A stretch of 64,000 nucleotides of DNA from Pseudoxanthomonas broegbernensis (GTDB taxonomy: Bacteria; Pseudomonadota; Gammaproteobacteria; Xanthomonadales; Xanthomonadaceae), in the NCBI RefSeq assembly GCF_014202435.1, contig NZ_JACHGU010000001.1, positions 372,001 to 436,000 of the forward strand, in the 5' to 3' direction. The translations under genes and the position numbers were made by a program. The notes under the pieces are model-generated. The model was not told the DNA's origin and searched no databases. It saw nothing but the letters and a program-made list of their open reading frames with translations. This document shows positions 28,163 to 40,279 of the stretch, piece after piece; within the stretch, counting starts at the first letter, position 1, and each line of letters starts with the position of its first letter.

Positions 28163-29537
28163 GGGGCAGCGCGTCGCGCTGTGGGGATGGGGCCGCGAGG
28201 GCCGCGCGGCGTACCGCGCCCTGCGCGGGCGCGAGGCGCCCGGGTCCCCGCTGCCGCTGACCCTGTTCTGCACGCCGGCCGAGGCCGGGGAGGCGCACGC
28301 GCTGGGCGATGCGGCGCTGCAGGTGGAGACCGAGGCCAGCGCCGAGCGCCTGTCCGCGTTCGAGGTGGTGATCAAGTCGCCGGGCATCAGCCCGTACCGG
28401 CCCGAGGCGCAGGCCGCGGCCGCGCGCGGCACCCGCTTCGTCGGCGGCACCGCGCTGTGGTTCGCCGGCCATGCGCAGGCGCGCGCGGTGTGCGTCACCG
28501 GCACCAAGGGCAAAAGCACCACCACCGCGCTGCTGGCCCACCTGCTGCGCGCCGGCGGCCACCGCACCGCGCTGGCCGGCAACATCGGCCTGCCGCTGCT
28601 GGACGTGGCCGAAGAACCCGCGCCGGAATTGTGGGCGATCGAACTGTCCAGCTACCAGACCGGCGACGTGGCCGCCGCCGGCGTGCGCCCGGAGGTGGCG
28701 GTGGTGCTGAACCTGTTTCCCGAGCACCTGGACTGGCACGGCAGCCAGGCGCGCTACGTCGAGGACAAGTTGGCGCTGGTGACCGCGGCGCGGCCGCGCA
28801 CCGCGGTGCTCAACGCCGCCGACCCGCGCCTGGCCGCGCTGGACCTGCCGCACAGCCACATCGCCTGGTTCAACCGTGGCGACGGCTGGCACCTGCGCGG
28901 GGATGCGCTGTACCGCGGCGATGCCTTCGTGCTGGATGCCGGCGAGGTGCCGCTGCCCGGGCGCCACAACCGCGGCAACCTGTGCGCGGCGCTGGCCGCG
29001 ATCGAGGCGCTGGGCGTGGACCCGGTGCCGCTGGCGCCGGCCGCGCGCGATTTCCGCCCGCTGCCGCACCGCCTGCAGTGGCTGGGCGAGCGCGATGGGA
29101 TCGGCTGGGTCAACGACTCGATCAGCACCACCCCGCACGCCAGCCTGGCGGCGCTGGACTGCTACGCCGGCCGCCGCACCGTGCTGCTGGCCGGCGGCCA
29201 CGACCGCGGCCTGGACTGGCACGATTTTGCCGCGCGGATGCAGGCGCATGCGCCACTGGGCATCGTGACCATGGGCGCCAACGGCCCGCGCATCCACGCC
29301 CTGCTGCAGCCATTGGCCGCGGCCGGCCGGCTGCGGCTGGGCGCGGCCGGAGGCCTGGCCGATGCCGTCGCCCAGGCGCGCGCGCTGCTGGCCGGCGATG
29401 GCGTGGTGCTGCTGTCGCCCGGCGCGCCCAGCTTCGGCGCCTACCGCGACTACACCGAGCGCGGCCGCCACTTCGCCGCGCTGGCCGGTTTCGACCCGGA
29501 CGCGATCAGCGCCATCCCCGGGCTGGGCGTGGCCTGA
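28143..29537 (+). CDS. murD2: UDP-MurNAc-L-alanine:L-glutamate ligase (MurD2)
   Basis: 464 residues from a GTG at 28143, overlapping murL by 20 bases. The Mur ligase architecture is clear: a short N-terminal Rossmann domain ([13 protein letters not shown]), the ATP-binding GTKGKSTTT from residue 120, [23 protein letters not shown] with the metal-binding His, and the C-terminal domain with [14 protein letters not shown]. Canonical MurD adds D-glutamate. The paralogue next to MurL in Xanthomonas adds L-glutamate, and the pairing here makes that the likely activity. A standard murD in the dcw cluster would lie elsewhere. The overlap implies coupled translation. Confidence 0.88.
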   Translation: MRISQLEGQRVALWGWGREGRAAYRALRGREAPGSPLPLTLFCTPAEAGEAHALGDAALQVETEASAERLSAFEVVIKSPGISPYRPEAQAAAARGTRFVGGTALWFAGHAQARAVCVTGTKGKSTTTALLAHLLRAGGHRTALAGNIGLPLLDVAEEPAPELWAIELSSYQTGDVAAAGVRPEVAVVLNLFPEHLDWHGSQARYVEDKLALVTAARPRTAVLNAADPRLAALDLPHSHIAWFNRGDGWHLRGDALYRGDAFVLDAGEVPLPGRHNRGNLCAALAAIEALGVDPVPLAPAARDFRPLPHRLQWLGERDGIGWVNDSISTTPHASLAALDCYAGRRTVLLAGGHDRGLDWHDFAARMQAHAPLGIVTMGANGPRIHALLQPLAAAGRLRLGAAGGLADAVAQARALLAGDGVVLLSPGAPSFGAYRDYTERGRHFAALAGFDPDAISAIPGLGVA

Positions 29538-29621
29538 GCCCGGCCACGCCGGCGCGCGCCGGGGCCGGGCGCCTGCCGGCCGGCGGGACGGCCGCAGGCC
29601 ATGCACGGGTGCCGGCCGCAT

Positions 29622-29627
29622 TACACT
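29622..29627 (+). promoter_or_regulatory. -10 box candidate for the dienelactone hydrolase gene
   Basis: TACACT in the context ATTACACTCGC, 30 bases before the ATG; the same hexamer occurs before petA and miaB. Confidence 0.35.
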
Positions 29628-29656
29628 CGCCCTTCCCGACCGCAGGAGGCCGCACC

Positions 29657-30478
29657 ATGCGCAATTCCTCGATTGCCTCCGGCAGGCTGTTCGCCGCCAT
29701 GCTGGCCTCCGGGCTGGCGGCGTTGCTGGCGCTTCCGGCCGCGGCGCGGCCGCGCGCCGAACCGGTGGAGTGGACCATCGGCCACGAGCGCTTCAGCGGC
29801 TTCCTGGTCTACGACGACCAAGGCGATGCCAGGCGCCCAGGGCTGGTGATGGTGCCGAACTGGAGGGGCGTGAACGAATCGGCCGTGGCCAAGGCGCGCC
29901 AGGTGGCCGGCGACGACTACGTGGTGCTGGTGGCCGACGTCTACGGCAAGGACGTGCGCCCCAAGGACAACCAGGAGGCCGGCCGGGTGGCGGGCGCCTT
30001 GCGCGATACCCCGGCCCTGCTGCGCGCGCGCGCGCGGGCGGCGGTGGAGGCGCTGCGCGCCCAGGCGGGCCGGGCGCCGCTGGACCCGGCGCGGATCGGT
30101 GCGTTCGGGTTCTGCTTCGGCGGCACCACGGTGCTGGAACTGGCCCGTGCCGGCGCGCCCCTGGCCGGGGTGGTGAGCCTGCATGGCGGCCTGGGCACCG
30201 CGGCGCCGGCCGCGCCCGGCGCGGTGACGACGCCGGTGCTGGTGCTCAACGGCGCGGCGGACAAGGGCGTGGGGGCCGAGGACATCGCCGGATTCGGGCG
30301 CGAGATGGACGCGGCCGGCGCCGACTGGCAGTTCGTGAACTTCAGCGGCGCGGTGCACTGCTTCGCCGAGGCCGATGCCGGCGACGACCCGGCCAGCAAC
30401 TGCCGCTACGACGCGCGCGCGGCCAGGCGCGCCTACCGCATGCTGGAAGACTTCTTCGACGAGCGCTTCGGCGACTGA
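29657..30478 (+). CDS. Secreted dienelactone hydrolase family protein
   Basis: 273 residues. A signal peptide is apparent: basic start, then FAAMLASGLAALLALPAAARP. The alpha/beta-hydrolase of the dienelactone type has a Cys nucleophile in GAFGFCFGG, a catalytic Asp in NGAADKGVG and a His in GAVHCFAE. The N-terminal HERFSGFLVYDD and VMVPNWRGVNE strand regions also fit. The AGGAGG ribosome-binding site at 29644-29649 is strong. Family members cleave cyclic esters or related compounds, and export suggests an extracellular ester substrate. It is a stand-alone gene convergent with ispB. Confidence 0.88.
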   Translation: MRNSSIASGRLFAAMLASGLAALLALPAAARPRAEPVEWTIGHERFSGFLVYDDQGDARRPGLVMVPNWRGVNESAVAKARQVAGDDYVVLVADVYGKDVRPKDNQEAGRVAGALRDTPALLRARARAAVEALRAQAGRAPLDPARIGAFGFCFGGTTVLELARAGAPLAGVVSLHGGLGTAAPAAPGAVTTPVLVLNGAADKGVGAEDIAGFGREMDAAGADWQFVNFSGAVHCFAEADAGDDPASNCRYDARAARRAYRMLEDFFDERFGD

Positions 30479-30530
30479 CGCGGCCGGCCATCGCGGCGGC
30501 GGTGCGGCGCCCGCTGCCCGCCGCCACGGC

Positions 30531-31538
30531 TCAGTGCGTGCGTTCGACCGCGTAGCGGGCCAGCCCGCGCAGCGCGGCCAGGGCCTCGGACTCGGGCAGC
30601 CCGGCCAGCGCCGCCTCGGCGGCGACGGCGTATTCCCGCGCGCGCCGGCGGCTGTATTCCAGCCCGCCGGTGGCGCGGATGGCCGCCAGCACCGCCGGCA
30701 TCGCCGTGCCGTCGCCTTCCTGCACCGCCCGGCGCAGGCGCTGGCGGGTGGCTTCGTCGGAGTGCGCGATGGCGTGGATCAGCGGCAGGGTGGCCTTGCC
30801 CTCGGCGAGGTCGTCGCCCAGGTTCTTGCCCAGGTCGCCCGCCTCGGCGGCGTAGTCGAGCACGTCGTCGGCGATCTGGAAGGCGTAGCCCAGGTTCATG
30901 CCGTAGTCGTACAGCGCCTGCTGCACGGCCTCGCCGGCGCCGGAGGCCAGCGCGCCCAGGCGGGTGCCGGCGGCGAACAGCACCGCGGTCTTGCGCTCGA
31001 TCACGCGCAGGTAGGCGGCCTCGTCGGTGTCCGGGTTGCGCACGTGCAGCAACTGCAGCACCTCGCCCTCGGCGATGCGGTTGGTGGTGTCGGCCAGCAC
31101 CTGCATCACCTCCATCCGGTCCAGCTCGACCATCAACTGGAAGCTGCGCGAATACAGGAAGTCGCCCACCAGCACGCTGGCGGCGTTGCCCCAGATCGCG
31201 TTGGCGGTGCTGCGCCCGCGGCGCAGGTCGGACTCGTCAACCACGTCGTCGTGGAGCAGGGTGGAGGTGTGGATGAACTCGACGATGGCCGCCAGTTGGT
31301 GGTGGTCGGCGCCGGTGCCGGCATCGGCGGCGCTGGCCTGGCCGGCCAGCAGCACCAGCATCGGCCGCAGGCGCTTGCCGCCGGCCGAGACGATGTGCTC
31401 GGCGATCTGGTTGATCAGGACCACGTCCGAGGCCAGGCGGGCGCGGATCAGGGCGTCGACCGCGGCCATGTCGGCGGCGGCCAGGGCCTGGATGCGCGGC
31501 AGCGGGGCGTGGGGGAGGGGGGAAGGGTGATCGGCCAT
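30531..31538 (-). CDS. ispB: Octaprenyl diphosphate synthase (long-chain trans-prenyltransferase)
   Basis: 335 residues, the usual size. It elongates farnesyl diphosphate with isopentenyl diphosphate to make the side chain of ubiquinone. The first Asp-rich motif LLHDDVVDESD (D97, D98, D101) follows the GGKRLRPML signature, and the second is FQIADDVLDY. The small residues upstream of the first motif (FIHTSTLL) are compatible with a long product. A perfect -10 TATAAT lies 26 bases upstream, divergent from ssb. Confidence 0.95.
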   Translation of the reverse strand: MADHPSPLPHAPLPRIQALAAADMAAVDALIRARLASDVVLINQIAEHIVSAGGKRLRPMLVLLAGQASAADAGTGADHHQLAAIVEFIHTSTLLHDDVVDESDLRRGRSTANAIWGNAASVLVGDFLYSRSFQLMVELDRMEVMQVLADTTNRIAEGEVLQLLHVRNPDTDEAAYLRVIERKTAVLFAAGTRLGALASGAGEAVQQALYDYGMNLGYAFQIADDVLDYAAEAGDLGKNLGDDLAEGKATLPLIHAIAHSDEATRQRLRRAVQEGDGTAMPAVLAAIRATGGLEYSRRRAREYAVAAEAALAGLPESEALAALRGLARYAVERTH

Positions 31539-31563
31539 GCGAGGCGCCCGGGAAAGTGCCTGA

Positions 31564-31569
31564 ATTATA
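31564..31569 (-). promoter_or_regulatory. -10 box for ispB
   Basis: A perfect consensus TATAAT on the minus strand gives a start near 31557 and a leader of about 20 bases. The -35 is not recognisable. Confidence 0.55.
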
Positions 31570-31634
31570 AGGCGGCGATGGGAAGAATCCCTACATCGCC
31601 GGGCGTTGTTCAGCGCTGGCGCATGGCGCGCGGC

Positions 31635-31640
31635 TATACT
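31635..31640 (+). promoter_or_regulatory. -10 box candidate for ssb
   Basis: TATACT in the context GGCTATACTCC gives a leader of about 45 bases before the ssb ATG. The -35 is weak. Confidence 0.5.
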
Positions 31641-31690
31641 CCAATGCCTTTCGAGCGGGCCCGGCCGGGCCCGAAGACGGAACCCACACT

Positions 31691-32191
31691 ATGGCGCGCG
31701 GCATCAACAAGGTGATCCTGGTCGGCAACCTCGGCAACGACCCCGACACCAAGTACACCCAGGCAGGCATGGCCGTGACCCGCATCAGCCTGGCCACCAC
31801 CAGCGTGCGCAAGGACCGCGAGGGCAACTCCCAGGAGCGGACCGAGTGGCACCGGGTGGTGTTCTTCGGCAAGCTCGGCGAGATCGCCGGCGAGTACCTG
31901 CGCAAGGGCTCCCAGGTGTACGTGGAAGGCGAGATCCGCTACGACAAGTACACCGGCCAGGATGGGCAGGAGCGCTACAGCACCGACATCGTCGCCAACG
32001 AGATGCAGATGCTTGGCGGCCGCGGTGGCGGTGGCGGCGAGGGCGGCGGTTCCGACCGCGGCGAGCGCCCGCCGCGCAGCGCCCCGCCGCGCCGCGAATA
32101 CCCGCAGCGCAACGCACCGGCGGCCGCTCCCGCCGAGCCGGCCGCCGGCGGCTTCAACGACGACTTCGCCGACGATGACATCCCGTTCTGA
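31691..32191 (+). CDS. ssb: Single-stranded DNA-binding protein
   Basis: 166 residues. The N-terminal OB-fold is complete: [54 protein letters not shown] and [17 protein letters not shown] Gly-rich and Pro/Ala-rich linker follows from about residue 110. The C-terminal tip DDDIPF is the acidic peptide that recruits partners such as exonuclease I, RecO and PriA. It coats single-stranded DNA in replication, repair and recombination. It is divergent from ispB; rmlB starts 50 bases downstream. Confidence 0.98.
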   Translation: MARGINKVILVGNLGNDPDTKYTQAGMAVTRISLATTSVRKDREGNSQERTEWHRVVFFGKLGEIAGEYLRKGSQVYVEGEIRYDKYTGQDGQERYSTDIVANEMQMLGGRGGGGGEGGGSDRGERPPRSAPPRREYPQRNAPAAAPAEPAAGGFNDDFADDDIPF

Positions 32192-32241
32192 AGACGGACG
32201 GGTGTGCAGCCGTTTTCCCGAGTGTGCGTGAGGAGCGATCC

Positions 32242-33297
32242 GTGCCGACCTGGCTCGTGACCGGCGGCGCCGGTTTCATCGGTGGCAACTTCGTGCTGGA
32301 AGCGGTGGCGCGCGGCGTGCGCGTGGTCAACCTCGACGCGCTGACCTACGCCGGCAACCTGCACACGCTGGCCGCGCTGGACGGCCATCCGGACCACGTC
32401 TTCGTGCATGGCGACATCGGCGACCGCACGCTGGTGGCGCGGCTGCTGGCCGAGCATCGCCCGGACGCGGTGCTCAATTTCGCCGCCGAGAGCCACGTGG
32501 ACCGCTCCATCGACGGCCCGGCGGCCTTCGTGCAGACCAACGTGGTCGGCACTCTGGCCCTGCTGGAGGCTGCGCGCGACCACTGGCGCGCGCTGGAGGA
32601 CGGCGCCCGCGAGGCGTTCCGCTTCCTGCACGTGTCCACCGACGAGGTCTACGGCGCCCTGGGCGACACCGGCACGTTCAGCGAGACCACGCCCTATGCC
32701 CCCAACTCGCCGTACTCGGCGAGCAAGGCCGCCTCCGACCACCTGGTGCGGGCCTTCCACCACACCTACGGGCTGCCGGTGCTCACCACCAACTGCTCCA
32801 ACAACTACGGTCCGTACCACTTCCCCGAAAAGCTCATCCCGCTGGTGATCGCCAAGGCGCTGGCTGGCGAGCCGCTGCCGGTCTACGGCGACGGCCGGCA
32901 GGTGCGCGACTGGCTGTACGTGTCCGATCACTGCGAGGCGATCCGCACCGTGCTGGCCCGCGGCCGGGTGGGGGAGACCTACAACGTCGGCGGCGACGCG
33001 GAGCGGCAGAACATCGAGGTGGTGCGCACGGTCTGCGCGTTGCTGGACGAGCGCCGTCCGCGCGAGGACGGGCTGCCGCGCGCGCGCCAGATCGCCCACG
33101 TCGCCGACCGCCCCGGCCACGACCGCCGGTATGCGATCGACGCCTCCAAGCTCAAGGGCGAACTGGGCTGGACGCCGGCCTACACCTTCGAGCAGGGCCT
33201 GGCCGCCACCGTGGACTGGTACCTGGACAACCAGGACTGGGTGCGGCGCGTGCTCGACGGCAGCTACCGGCTCGAGCGCATCGGCACCACGGTCTAG
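32242..33297 (+). CDS. rmlB: dTDP-glucose 4,6-dehydratase
   Basis: 351 residues from the GTG at 32242, chosen because AGGAG (32231-32235) lies 6 bases before it. The GTG at 32224 would place that site inside the gene. This short-chain dehydrogenase makes dTDP-4-keto-6-deoxyglucose, the second step to dTDP-L-rhamnose. Motifs: NAD-binding [28 protein letters not shown], catalytic YSASK, and [14 protein letters not shown]. First gene of rmlBACD, which supplies rhamnose for LPS or exopolysaccharide. Confidence 0.97.
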   Translation: MPTWLVTGGAGFIGGNFVLEAVARGVRVVNLDALTYAGNLHTLAALDGHPDHVFVHGDIGDRTLVARLLAEHRPDAVLNFAAESHVDRSIDGPAAFVQTNVVGTLALLEAARDHWRALEDGAREAFRFLHVSTDEVYGALGDTGTFSETTPYAPNSPYSASKAASDHLVRAFHHTYGLPVLTTNCSNNYGPYHFPEKLIPLVIAKALAGEPLPVYGDGRQVRDWLYVSDHCEAIRTVLARGRVGETYNVGGDAERQNIEVVRTVCALLDERRPREDGLPRARQIAHVADRPGHDRRYAIDASKLKGELGWTPAYTFEQGLAATVDWYLDNQDWVRRVLDGSYRLERIGTTV

Positions 33298-33426
33298 ACG
33301 CGGGTTCCACACGGGCGCCCGCATGCTTTCCAGGCGCGAGCCGGCGCGGGCGCCAGGCATCCTTCCAATGCGGGTCCCTCGCAACAGCCCGCATCTCCCC
33401 GCGCGGGCCACCAAGGGCAAGGCGAA

Positions 33427-34317
33427 ATGACACAACGCAAGGGCATCATCCTGGCCGGCGGCTCCGGCACGCGGCTGTATCCCATCACCCGCGCCATCAG
33501 CAAGCAATTGCTGCCGGTGTACGACAAGCCGATGATCTACTACCCGCTCAGCGTGCTGATGCTGGCGGGCATCCGCGAGGTGCTGGTGATCAACACCCCG
33601 CACGAGCAGGCGCTGTTCCAGGCGCTGCTGGGCGACGGCTCGCAGTGGGGCCTGGACATCCACTACGCGGTGCAGCCCAGCCCCGACGGGCTGGCCCAGG
33701 CCTACCTGATCGGCCGCGAGTTCGTCGGCGCAAAGCCCAGTTGCCTGGTGCTGGGCGACAACATCTTCCACGGCCATGGCCTGACCGGGCTGCTCGCGCG
33801 CGCGGGCGCGCGCAGTGAGGGCGCCACCGTGTTCGGCTATTGGGTGCGCGACCCCGAGCGCTACGGCGTGGCCGAGTTCGACGCGCAGGGCCGGGTGGTG
33901 GGCATCGAGGAGAAGCCGGAGCGGCCGCGCTCCAACTACGCGGTCACCGGGCTGTACTTCTACGACGGCCGGGCCAGCGACTATGCCGCCGAACTGAAAC
34001 CCTCGGCGCGCGGCGAGCTGGAGATCACCGACCTCAACAAGCGCTACCTCGCCGATGGCGAGCTGTACCTGGAACCGCTCGGCCGCGGCTACGCCTGGCT
34101 GGACACCGGCACCCACCGCTCGCTGCTGGAGGCGTCCACTTTCATCGAGACGATCGAGGCGCGGCAGGGGCTGCGCGTGTGCTGCCCGGAGGAGATCGCC
34201 TTCGGCAACGGCTGGATCGACGCGGCGCAACTGGAAGCGTTGGCCGCGCCGCTGGCCAAGAACGGCTACGGCCAGTACCTGATGGACCTGGCCCGGCGCG
34301 GCACGGTGGTGCGATGA
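33427..34317 (+). CDS. rmlA: Glucose-1-phosphate thymidylyltransferase
   Basis: 296 residues, typical. It makes dTDP-glucose from glucose-1-phosphate and dTTP, the first step to dTDP-rhamnose, and is usually inhibited by dTDP-rhamnose. Motifs: the nucleotide-binding [41 protein letters not shown] and [22 protein letters not shown]. It follows rmlB after a 129-base gap that holds a 7-base hairpin (33368-33374 with 33388-33394), so there may be partial separation from rmlB. rmlC begins within its stop codon. Confidence 0.97.
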   Translation: MTQRKGIILAGGSGTRLYPITRAISKQLLPVYDKPMIYYPLSVLMLAGIREVLVINTPHEQALFQALLGDGSQWGLDIHYAVQPSPDGLAQAYLIGREFVGAKPSCLVLGDNIFHGHGLTGLLARAGARSEGATVFGYWVRDPERYGVAEFDAQGRVVGIEEKPERPRSNYAVTGLYFYDGRASDYAAELKPSARGELEITDLNKRYLADGELYLEPLGRGYAWLDTGTHRSLLEASTFIETIEARQGLRVCCPEEIAFGNGWIDAAQLEALAAPLAKNGYGQYLMDLARRGTVVR

Positions 34318-34871
34318 GGCTCGTCCAGACCGATCTGCCCGGTTGCGTGGTGGTCGAGCCGGCGGTGTTCGGCGATGCCCGCGGCTTCTTCTACGAGGCC
34401 TGGAACGCGCAGCGCTACGCCGGGCACGGCCTGCCCGGAAGCTTCGTGCAGAGCAACGTGTCCTCGTCCTCGCGCGGCGTGCTGCGCGGGCTGCACTACC
34501 AGTGGCCCAACCCGCAGGGCAAGCTGGTCAGCGTGCTGGAAGGAGAGGTCTACGACGTGGCGGTGGACATCCGCCGCGGCTCGCCGCATTTCGGGCGCTG
34601 GACCGCGGCCGTGCTGAGCGGGGAGAACAAGCGCCAGTTCTGGATTCCGGAAGGCTTCGCGCACGGCTTCCTGGTGCTGTCGGAGCAGGCGTTGTTCAGC
34701 TACCTGTGCACCGCGCCCTACGACAAGGCCGCCGACGCCGGCATCCGCTGGAACGATGCGGCCATCGGCGTGGACTGGCCGGAATCGGCGCCGCTGCTGT
34801 CGGACAAGGACGCGGCCGCGCCGTTCCTGGATGCGATCGCGCCCGAGCGCCTGCCGGTCTTCCCGGGATGA
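34314..34871 (+). CDS. rmlC: dTDP-4-dehydrorhamnose 3,5-epimerase
   Basis: 185 residues. A cupin-fold epimerase, third step to dTDP-L-rhamnose. Motifs: [31 protein letters not shown] with the catalytic His, and [15 protein letters not shown]. The start overlaps rmlA (ATGA) and the stop overlaps rmlD (ATGA), so three genes are translationally coupled. Confidence 0.97.
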   Translation: MRLVQTDLPGCVVVEPAVFGDARGFFYEAWNAQRYAGHGLPGSFVQSNVSSSSRGVLRGLHYQWPNPQGKLVSVLEGEVYDVAVDIRRGSPHFGRWTAAVLSGENKRQFWIPEGFAHGFLVLSEQALFSYLCTAPYDKAADAGIRWNDAAIGVDWPESAPLLSDKDAAAPFLDAIAPERLPVFPG

Positions 34872-35806
34872 AGCTGCTGCTCGTCGGCGCCAACGGCCAG
34901 CTTGGCCGCGAACTGCGGCGCAGCCTGCGGACGCTGGGGCAGGTGGTGGCGGCCACGCGCGACGGGCGCCTGGACGATGCCGGCGCGGGCGACGCCGCGC
35001 CGGGGCCGGGCGCCTGCGCGGTCGCCGACCTGTCCGATCCCGCCGGCCTTGAGGCCCTGGTCGGCGCGGTCGCGCCCGACGCGGTGCTCAACGCCGCCGC
35101 CTACACCGCGGTGGACCAGGCCGAGGGCGACGCGCAGAACGCGTTCCGGGTCAACGCGCAGGCGCCGGGCATCCTGGCCCGCGGCTGCGCCGCCGCGGGC
35201 GTTCCACTGGTCCACTATTCGACCGACTACGTGTTCGACGGGCAGGGCACCCGCCCGTACCGCGAGGACGACCCGACCGCGCCGCTGGGCGTGTACGGCG
35301 CCAGCAAGCTGGCCGGCGAGGACGCGGTGCGTGCCGCCGGCGGCCGCCACCTGGTCCTGCGCACCGCCTGGGTGTACGCCACCCACGGGCACAACTTCCT
35401 GCGCACCATGCTGCGCCTGGGGGCCGAGCGCGAGGAATTGCGCGTGGTCGCCGACCAGGTCGGCACGCCCACGCCGGCGGCGTTGATCGCCGACGTCACC
35501 GCCGCCCTGCTGGGGCAGGCGCTGGCCGACACCTCGCTTCGCGGCACCTGGCACCTGACCGCCGGGGGCGATACCAGTTGGCACGGCTTCGCCGAGGCGA
35601 TCTTCGCCGAAGCGGTCTCCACCGGCCTGCTGCCGCGTGCGCCGCGGGTGCGGCCGATCGCCACCGCGGACTACCCGACCCCGGCCCGCCGCCCGGCGTA
35701 CTCGTGCCTGGACACCGCCCGCCTGCGCACCGATTTCGGCATCGAGCCGCCGCACTGGCACGACGGGCTGCGTGGGGTGATCGCGGCGCTGGCGGCCGCT
35801 CGCTGA
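34868..35806 (+). CDS. rmlD: dTDP-4-dehydrorhamnose reductase
   Basis: 312 residues. A short-chain reductase that finishes dTDP-L-rhamnose with NAD(P)H. Motifs: GANGQLGREL (cofactor loop), LNAAAYTAVDQAE, STDYVFDG, and the catalytic Tyr/Lys in YGASKLAGE. A roughly ten-residue insertion rich in Gly/Ala/Pro lies near residues 38-50 compared with the E. coli protein. Last gene of the cluster; no glycosyltransferase or O-antigen gene follows, so the rest of the pathway lies elsewhere. Confidence 0.96.
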   Translation: MKLLLVGANGQLGRELRRSLRTLGQVVAATRDGRLDDAGAGDAAPGPGACAVADLSDPAGLEALVGAVAPDAVLNAAAYTAVDQAEGDAQNAFRVNAQAPGILARGCAAAGVPLVHYSTDYVFDGQGTRPYREDDPTAPLGVYGASKLAGEDAVRAAGGRHLVLRTAWVYATHGHNFLRTMLRLGAEREELRVVADQVGTPTPAALIADVTAALLGQALADTSLRGTWHLTAGGDTSWHGFAEAIFAEAVSTGLLPRAPRVRPIATADYPTPARRPAYSCLDTARLRTDFGIEPPHWHDGLRGVIAALAAAR

Positions 35807-35857
35807 GCCGGCCGCGCCGGTTCCCGCACCGCATCGATCCATGGCCCCCGCCTTCCG

Positions 35858-35880
35858 TGTAGGGGCCGGCTTCGGTCGGC
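35858..35880 (+). repeat. Dispersed intergenic repeat, copy 4
   Basis: Core AGGGGCCGGCTTCGGTCGG in forward orientation, in the 236-base gap between rmlD and the OPT transporter gene. The rest of that gap holds nothing I can support. Confidence 0.65.
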
Positions 35881-36042
35881 GACCGGGCACCGGAGCCGGA
35901 GCCGGCATGTACGCCCGGGCGTCGAACGCCGGCCCGCCCGGCTTCCAGCAAATCCAGGCCGGCGGCCCCCGGCCTTCCTCCACTGGACTTGCCGCCGCCG
36001 GGCCGATAGCGTGTCGGGCTTCATGATTGCAGGGGAAACCAA

Positions 36043-37992
36043 GTGGCCCATCCCGCCGGTACGCCGCAACTGACCTTCCGCGCTGTGGTCCTGGCCATCG
36101 TCCTGGCCGTGGTGCTGGCGGCGGCCAACGCCTACCTGGGCCTGTTCGCGGGCCTGACCGTGGCCACCGCGATCCCCGCGGCGGTGGTGTCCATGGGCGT
36201 GCTGCGGCTGCTGGGCGGCGGCACCATCCTGGAGAACAACATCGTCCAGACCGGCGCCTCGGCCGGTTCGTCGATCGCGGCCGGCGTCATCTTCACCATC
36301 CCCGCGCTGGTGCTGATGGGCTACTGGCCCGACTTCAAGTACTGGTGGGTGCTGGGCATCGCCGGCCTGGGCGGGCTGCTGGGCGTGCTGTTCTCGGTGC
36401 CGCTGCGGCGCTCGATGATCGTCGAGGACCCGCTGCCGTTCCCCGAGGGCAAGGCCGCCGCCGAGGTGCTCAAGGCCGGCGACAACCCGGGGCCGGGGCT
36501 GAAGATCCTGGGCCTTTCGGCCGGCATCGGCGCCCTGGTCAAGCTGGCCGCGGGCAACGGCCTGCGCCTGATCCCGGACAGTTGGGCGGTGGCCGGCTAC
36601 TTCGCCGACAATCGCGTGATCGGCTACCTGGGCACCGGCCTGTCGCCGGCGCTGCTGGGCGTGGGCTACATCGTCGGCCTGAACGTGGGCATCGTGGTCC
36701 TGTCCGGCGCCATCCTGTCCTGGCACATCGCCATCCCGCTGTACCACGCCTTCTTCCTCCAGAGCGACCCGTCGCTGGCCGCCGCCATCGCCGGCCAGCC
36801 CGCGGCCGATGCGGCGTTCGCGATCTGGAACGCGAAGATCCGCTTCCTGGGCGTGGGCGCGATGCTGGTGGGCGGGGTGTGGACCCTGTTCTCGCTGCGC
36901 AACTCGCTGCTGGCCGGCATCCGCAGCGGCTTCGCGGCCGCGCGCAAGGGCGCCGCGCAGGGCACCGCCGAGACCGACCGCGACCTGCCGATGAAGTGGA
37001 TGCTGGCGGCGCTGGTGCTGTTCGTGCTGCCGCTGCTGGCGCTGTACCAGGCCATCGTCGGTCAGTGGCATGTCAGCATCCCGATGACGATCATCATGAT
37101 CGTCGCCGGCTTCCTGTTCGTGTCGGTATCCGGCTACCTGGCCGGCCTGGTCGGCTCGTCCAACAACCCGGTCTCGGGCATCACCATCGCCACCATCCTG
37201 TTCGCCTCGGTGGTGCTGCTGGTCTTGCTGGGCAGCGACGGCCAGACGCAGGTGGGCGGCGCGCCGCTGGGCGCGGTGGCCGCGATCATGATCGGCGCGG
37301 TGGTGTGCTGCGCGGCGGCGGTGGGCGGCGACAACCTGCAGGACCTGAAGACCGGCTACCTGGTCGGCGCCACGCCGTGGAAGCAGCAACTGATGCTGGG
37401 CATCGGCGCGTTCTCCTGCGCCCTGGTCATGGCCCCGGTGCTGAACCTGCTGCAGCAGGCCTACGGCATCGGCTCCAAGACCCTGCCGGCGCCGCAGGCC
37501 AACCTGATGGCCTCGGTGGCCAAGGGCCTGTTCGGCGGGCAGTTGCCGTGGACGATGATCGCCATCGGCGGCGTGGTCGGTGCGCTGGTGATCGCGCTGG
37601 ACGGCTGGCTGAAGGCGCGCGGCTCGCGCTTCCGGGTGCCGGTGCTGGCCGCGGCCATCGGCATCTACCTGCCGCTCGAGTTGATGGTGCCGATCTTCCT
37701 CGGCGGCCTGCTCGCGCACCTGGTGCAGCGCCTGCACAAGGTGCGCGACGACGACGAGGCCGGGCTGGACCGCGTGCACCGCCCCGGCGTGCTGTTCTCG
37801 GCCGGCCTGATCACCGGCGAGGCGCTGATGGGCATCGCCATCGCCCTGCCCATCGTGATCGCCCGCGACTCGGAGGTGCTGGCGCTGCCGCTGGATTCCG
37901 GCGCCTGGGCGCAGTGGATCGGGCTGGCGGTGCTGGCCTTCGTCGGCTGGCTGCTGTACCGAACCGGCAAGCGTGGCGAAGCGGCCGCCTGA
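36043..37992 (+). CDS. OPT family oligopeptide transporter
   Basis: 649 residues from a GTG at 36043, preceded by AGGGG at 36031-36035. About 15-16 hydrophobic helices are seen. Family signatures are FRAVVLAIVLAVVLAAANAY with YLGLFAGLTVATAIPAAV near the start, ENNIVQTGASAGSS, PFPEGKAAAEVL and GDNLQDLKTGYLVGATPW near residue 430. Members import small peptides or metal-chelate conjugates with protons at the inner membrane. A secreted S9 peptidase follows, which suits peptide scavenging. Confidence 0.93.
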   Translation: MAHPAGTPQLTFRAVVLAIVLAVVLAAANAYLGLFAGLTVATAIPAAVVSMGVLRLLGGGTILENNIVQTGASAGSSIAAGVIFTIPALVLMGYWPDFKYWWVLGIAGLGGLLGVLFSVPLRRSMIVEDPLPFPEGKAAAEVLKAGDNPGPGLKILGLSAGIGALVKLAAGNGLRLIPDSWAVAGYFADNRVIGYLGTGLSPALLGVGYIVGLNVGIVVLSGAILSWHIAIPLYHAFFLQSDPSLAAAIAGQPAADAAFAIWNAKIRFLGVGAMLVGGVWTLFSLRNSLLAGIRSGFAAARKGAAQGTAETDRDLPMKWMLAALVLFVLPLLALYQAIVGQWHVSIPMTIIMIVAGFLFVSVSGYLAGLVGSSNNPVSGITIATILFASVVLLVLLGSDGQTQVGGAPLGAVAAIMIGAVVCCAAAVGGDNLQDLKTGYLVGATPWKQQLMLGIGAFSCALVMAPVLNLLQQAYGIGSKTLPAPQANLMASVAKGLFGGQLPWTMIAIGGVVGALVIALDGWLKARGSRFRVPVLAAAIGIYLPLELMVPIFLGGLLAHLVQRLHKVRDDDEAGLDRVHRPGVLFSAGLITGEALMGIAIALPIVIARDSEVLALPLDSGAWAQWIGLAVLAFVGWLLYRTGKRGEAAA

Positions 37993-38089
37993 TGCCATCC
38001 CGCCGGCGGGGGGCAGCGCCTTCCGCCGATGCGCCGGCCCGGCGGCGCTGTCCAGCACCCGGGACCGTTCCCGCCAGGAGAAGCCCCGG

Positions 38090-40201
<2,112 letters not shown>

Positions 40202-40208
40202 TCCAGCC

Positions 40209-40233
40209 GATGGCCGGCGCGATGCCGGCCATC
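40209..40233 (+). terminator. Hairpin between the S9 peptidase and DUF819 genes
   Basis: Perfect 10-base arms (40209-40218, 40224-40233) with a 5-base loop; no T-tract. It could reduce read-through or protect the upstream message. Confidence 0.45.
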
Positions 40234-40279
40234 GCCTCTCCGGGGCTGTGGACCGGGACGAACAGGAGAACCGACGCCG

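Noticed and set aside
23045-28585. Very long minus-strand open frame of over 1800 codons
   Set aside because: It is antisense to lysAC, murL and murD2, low-complexity in composition, and only reflects GC-rich codon structure on the other strand.
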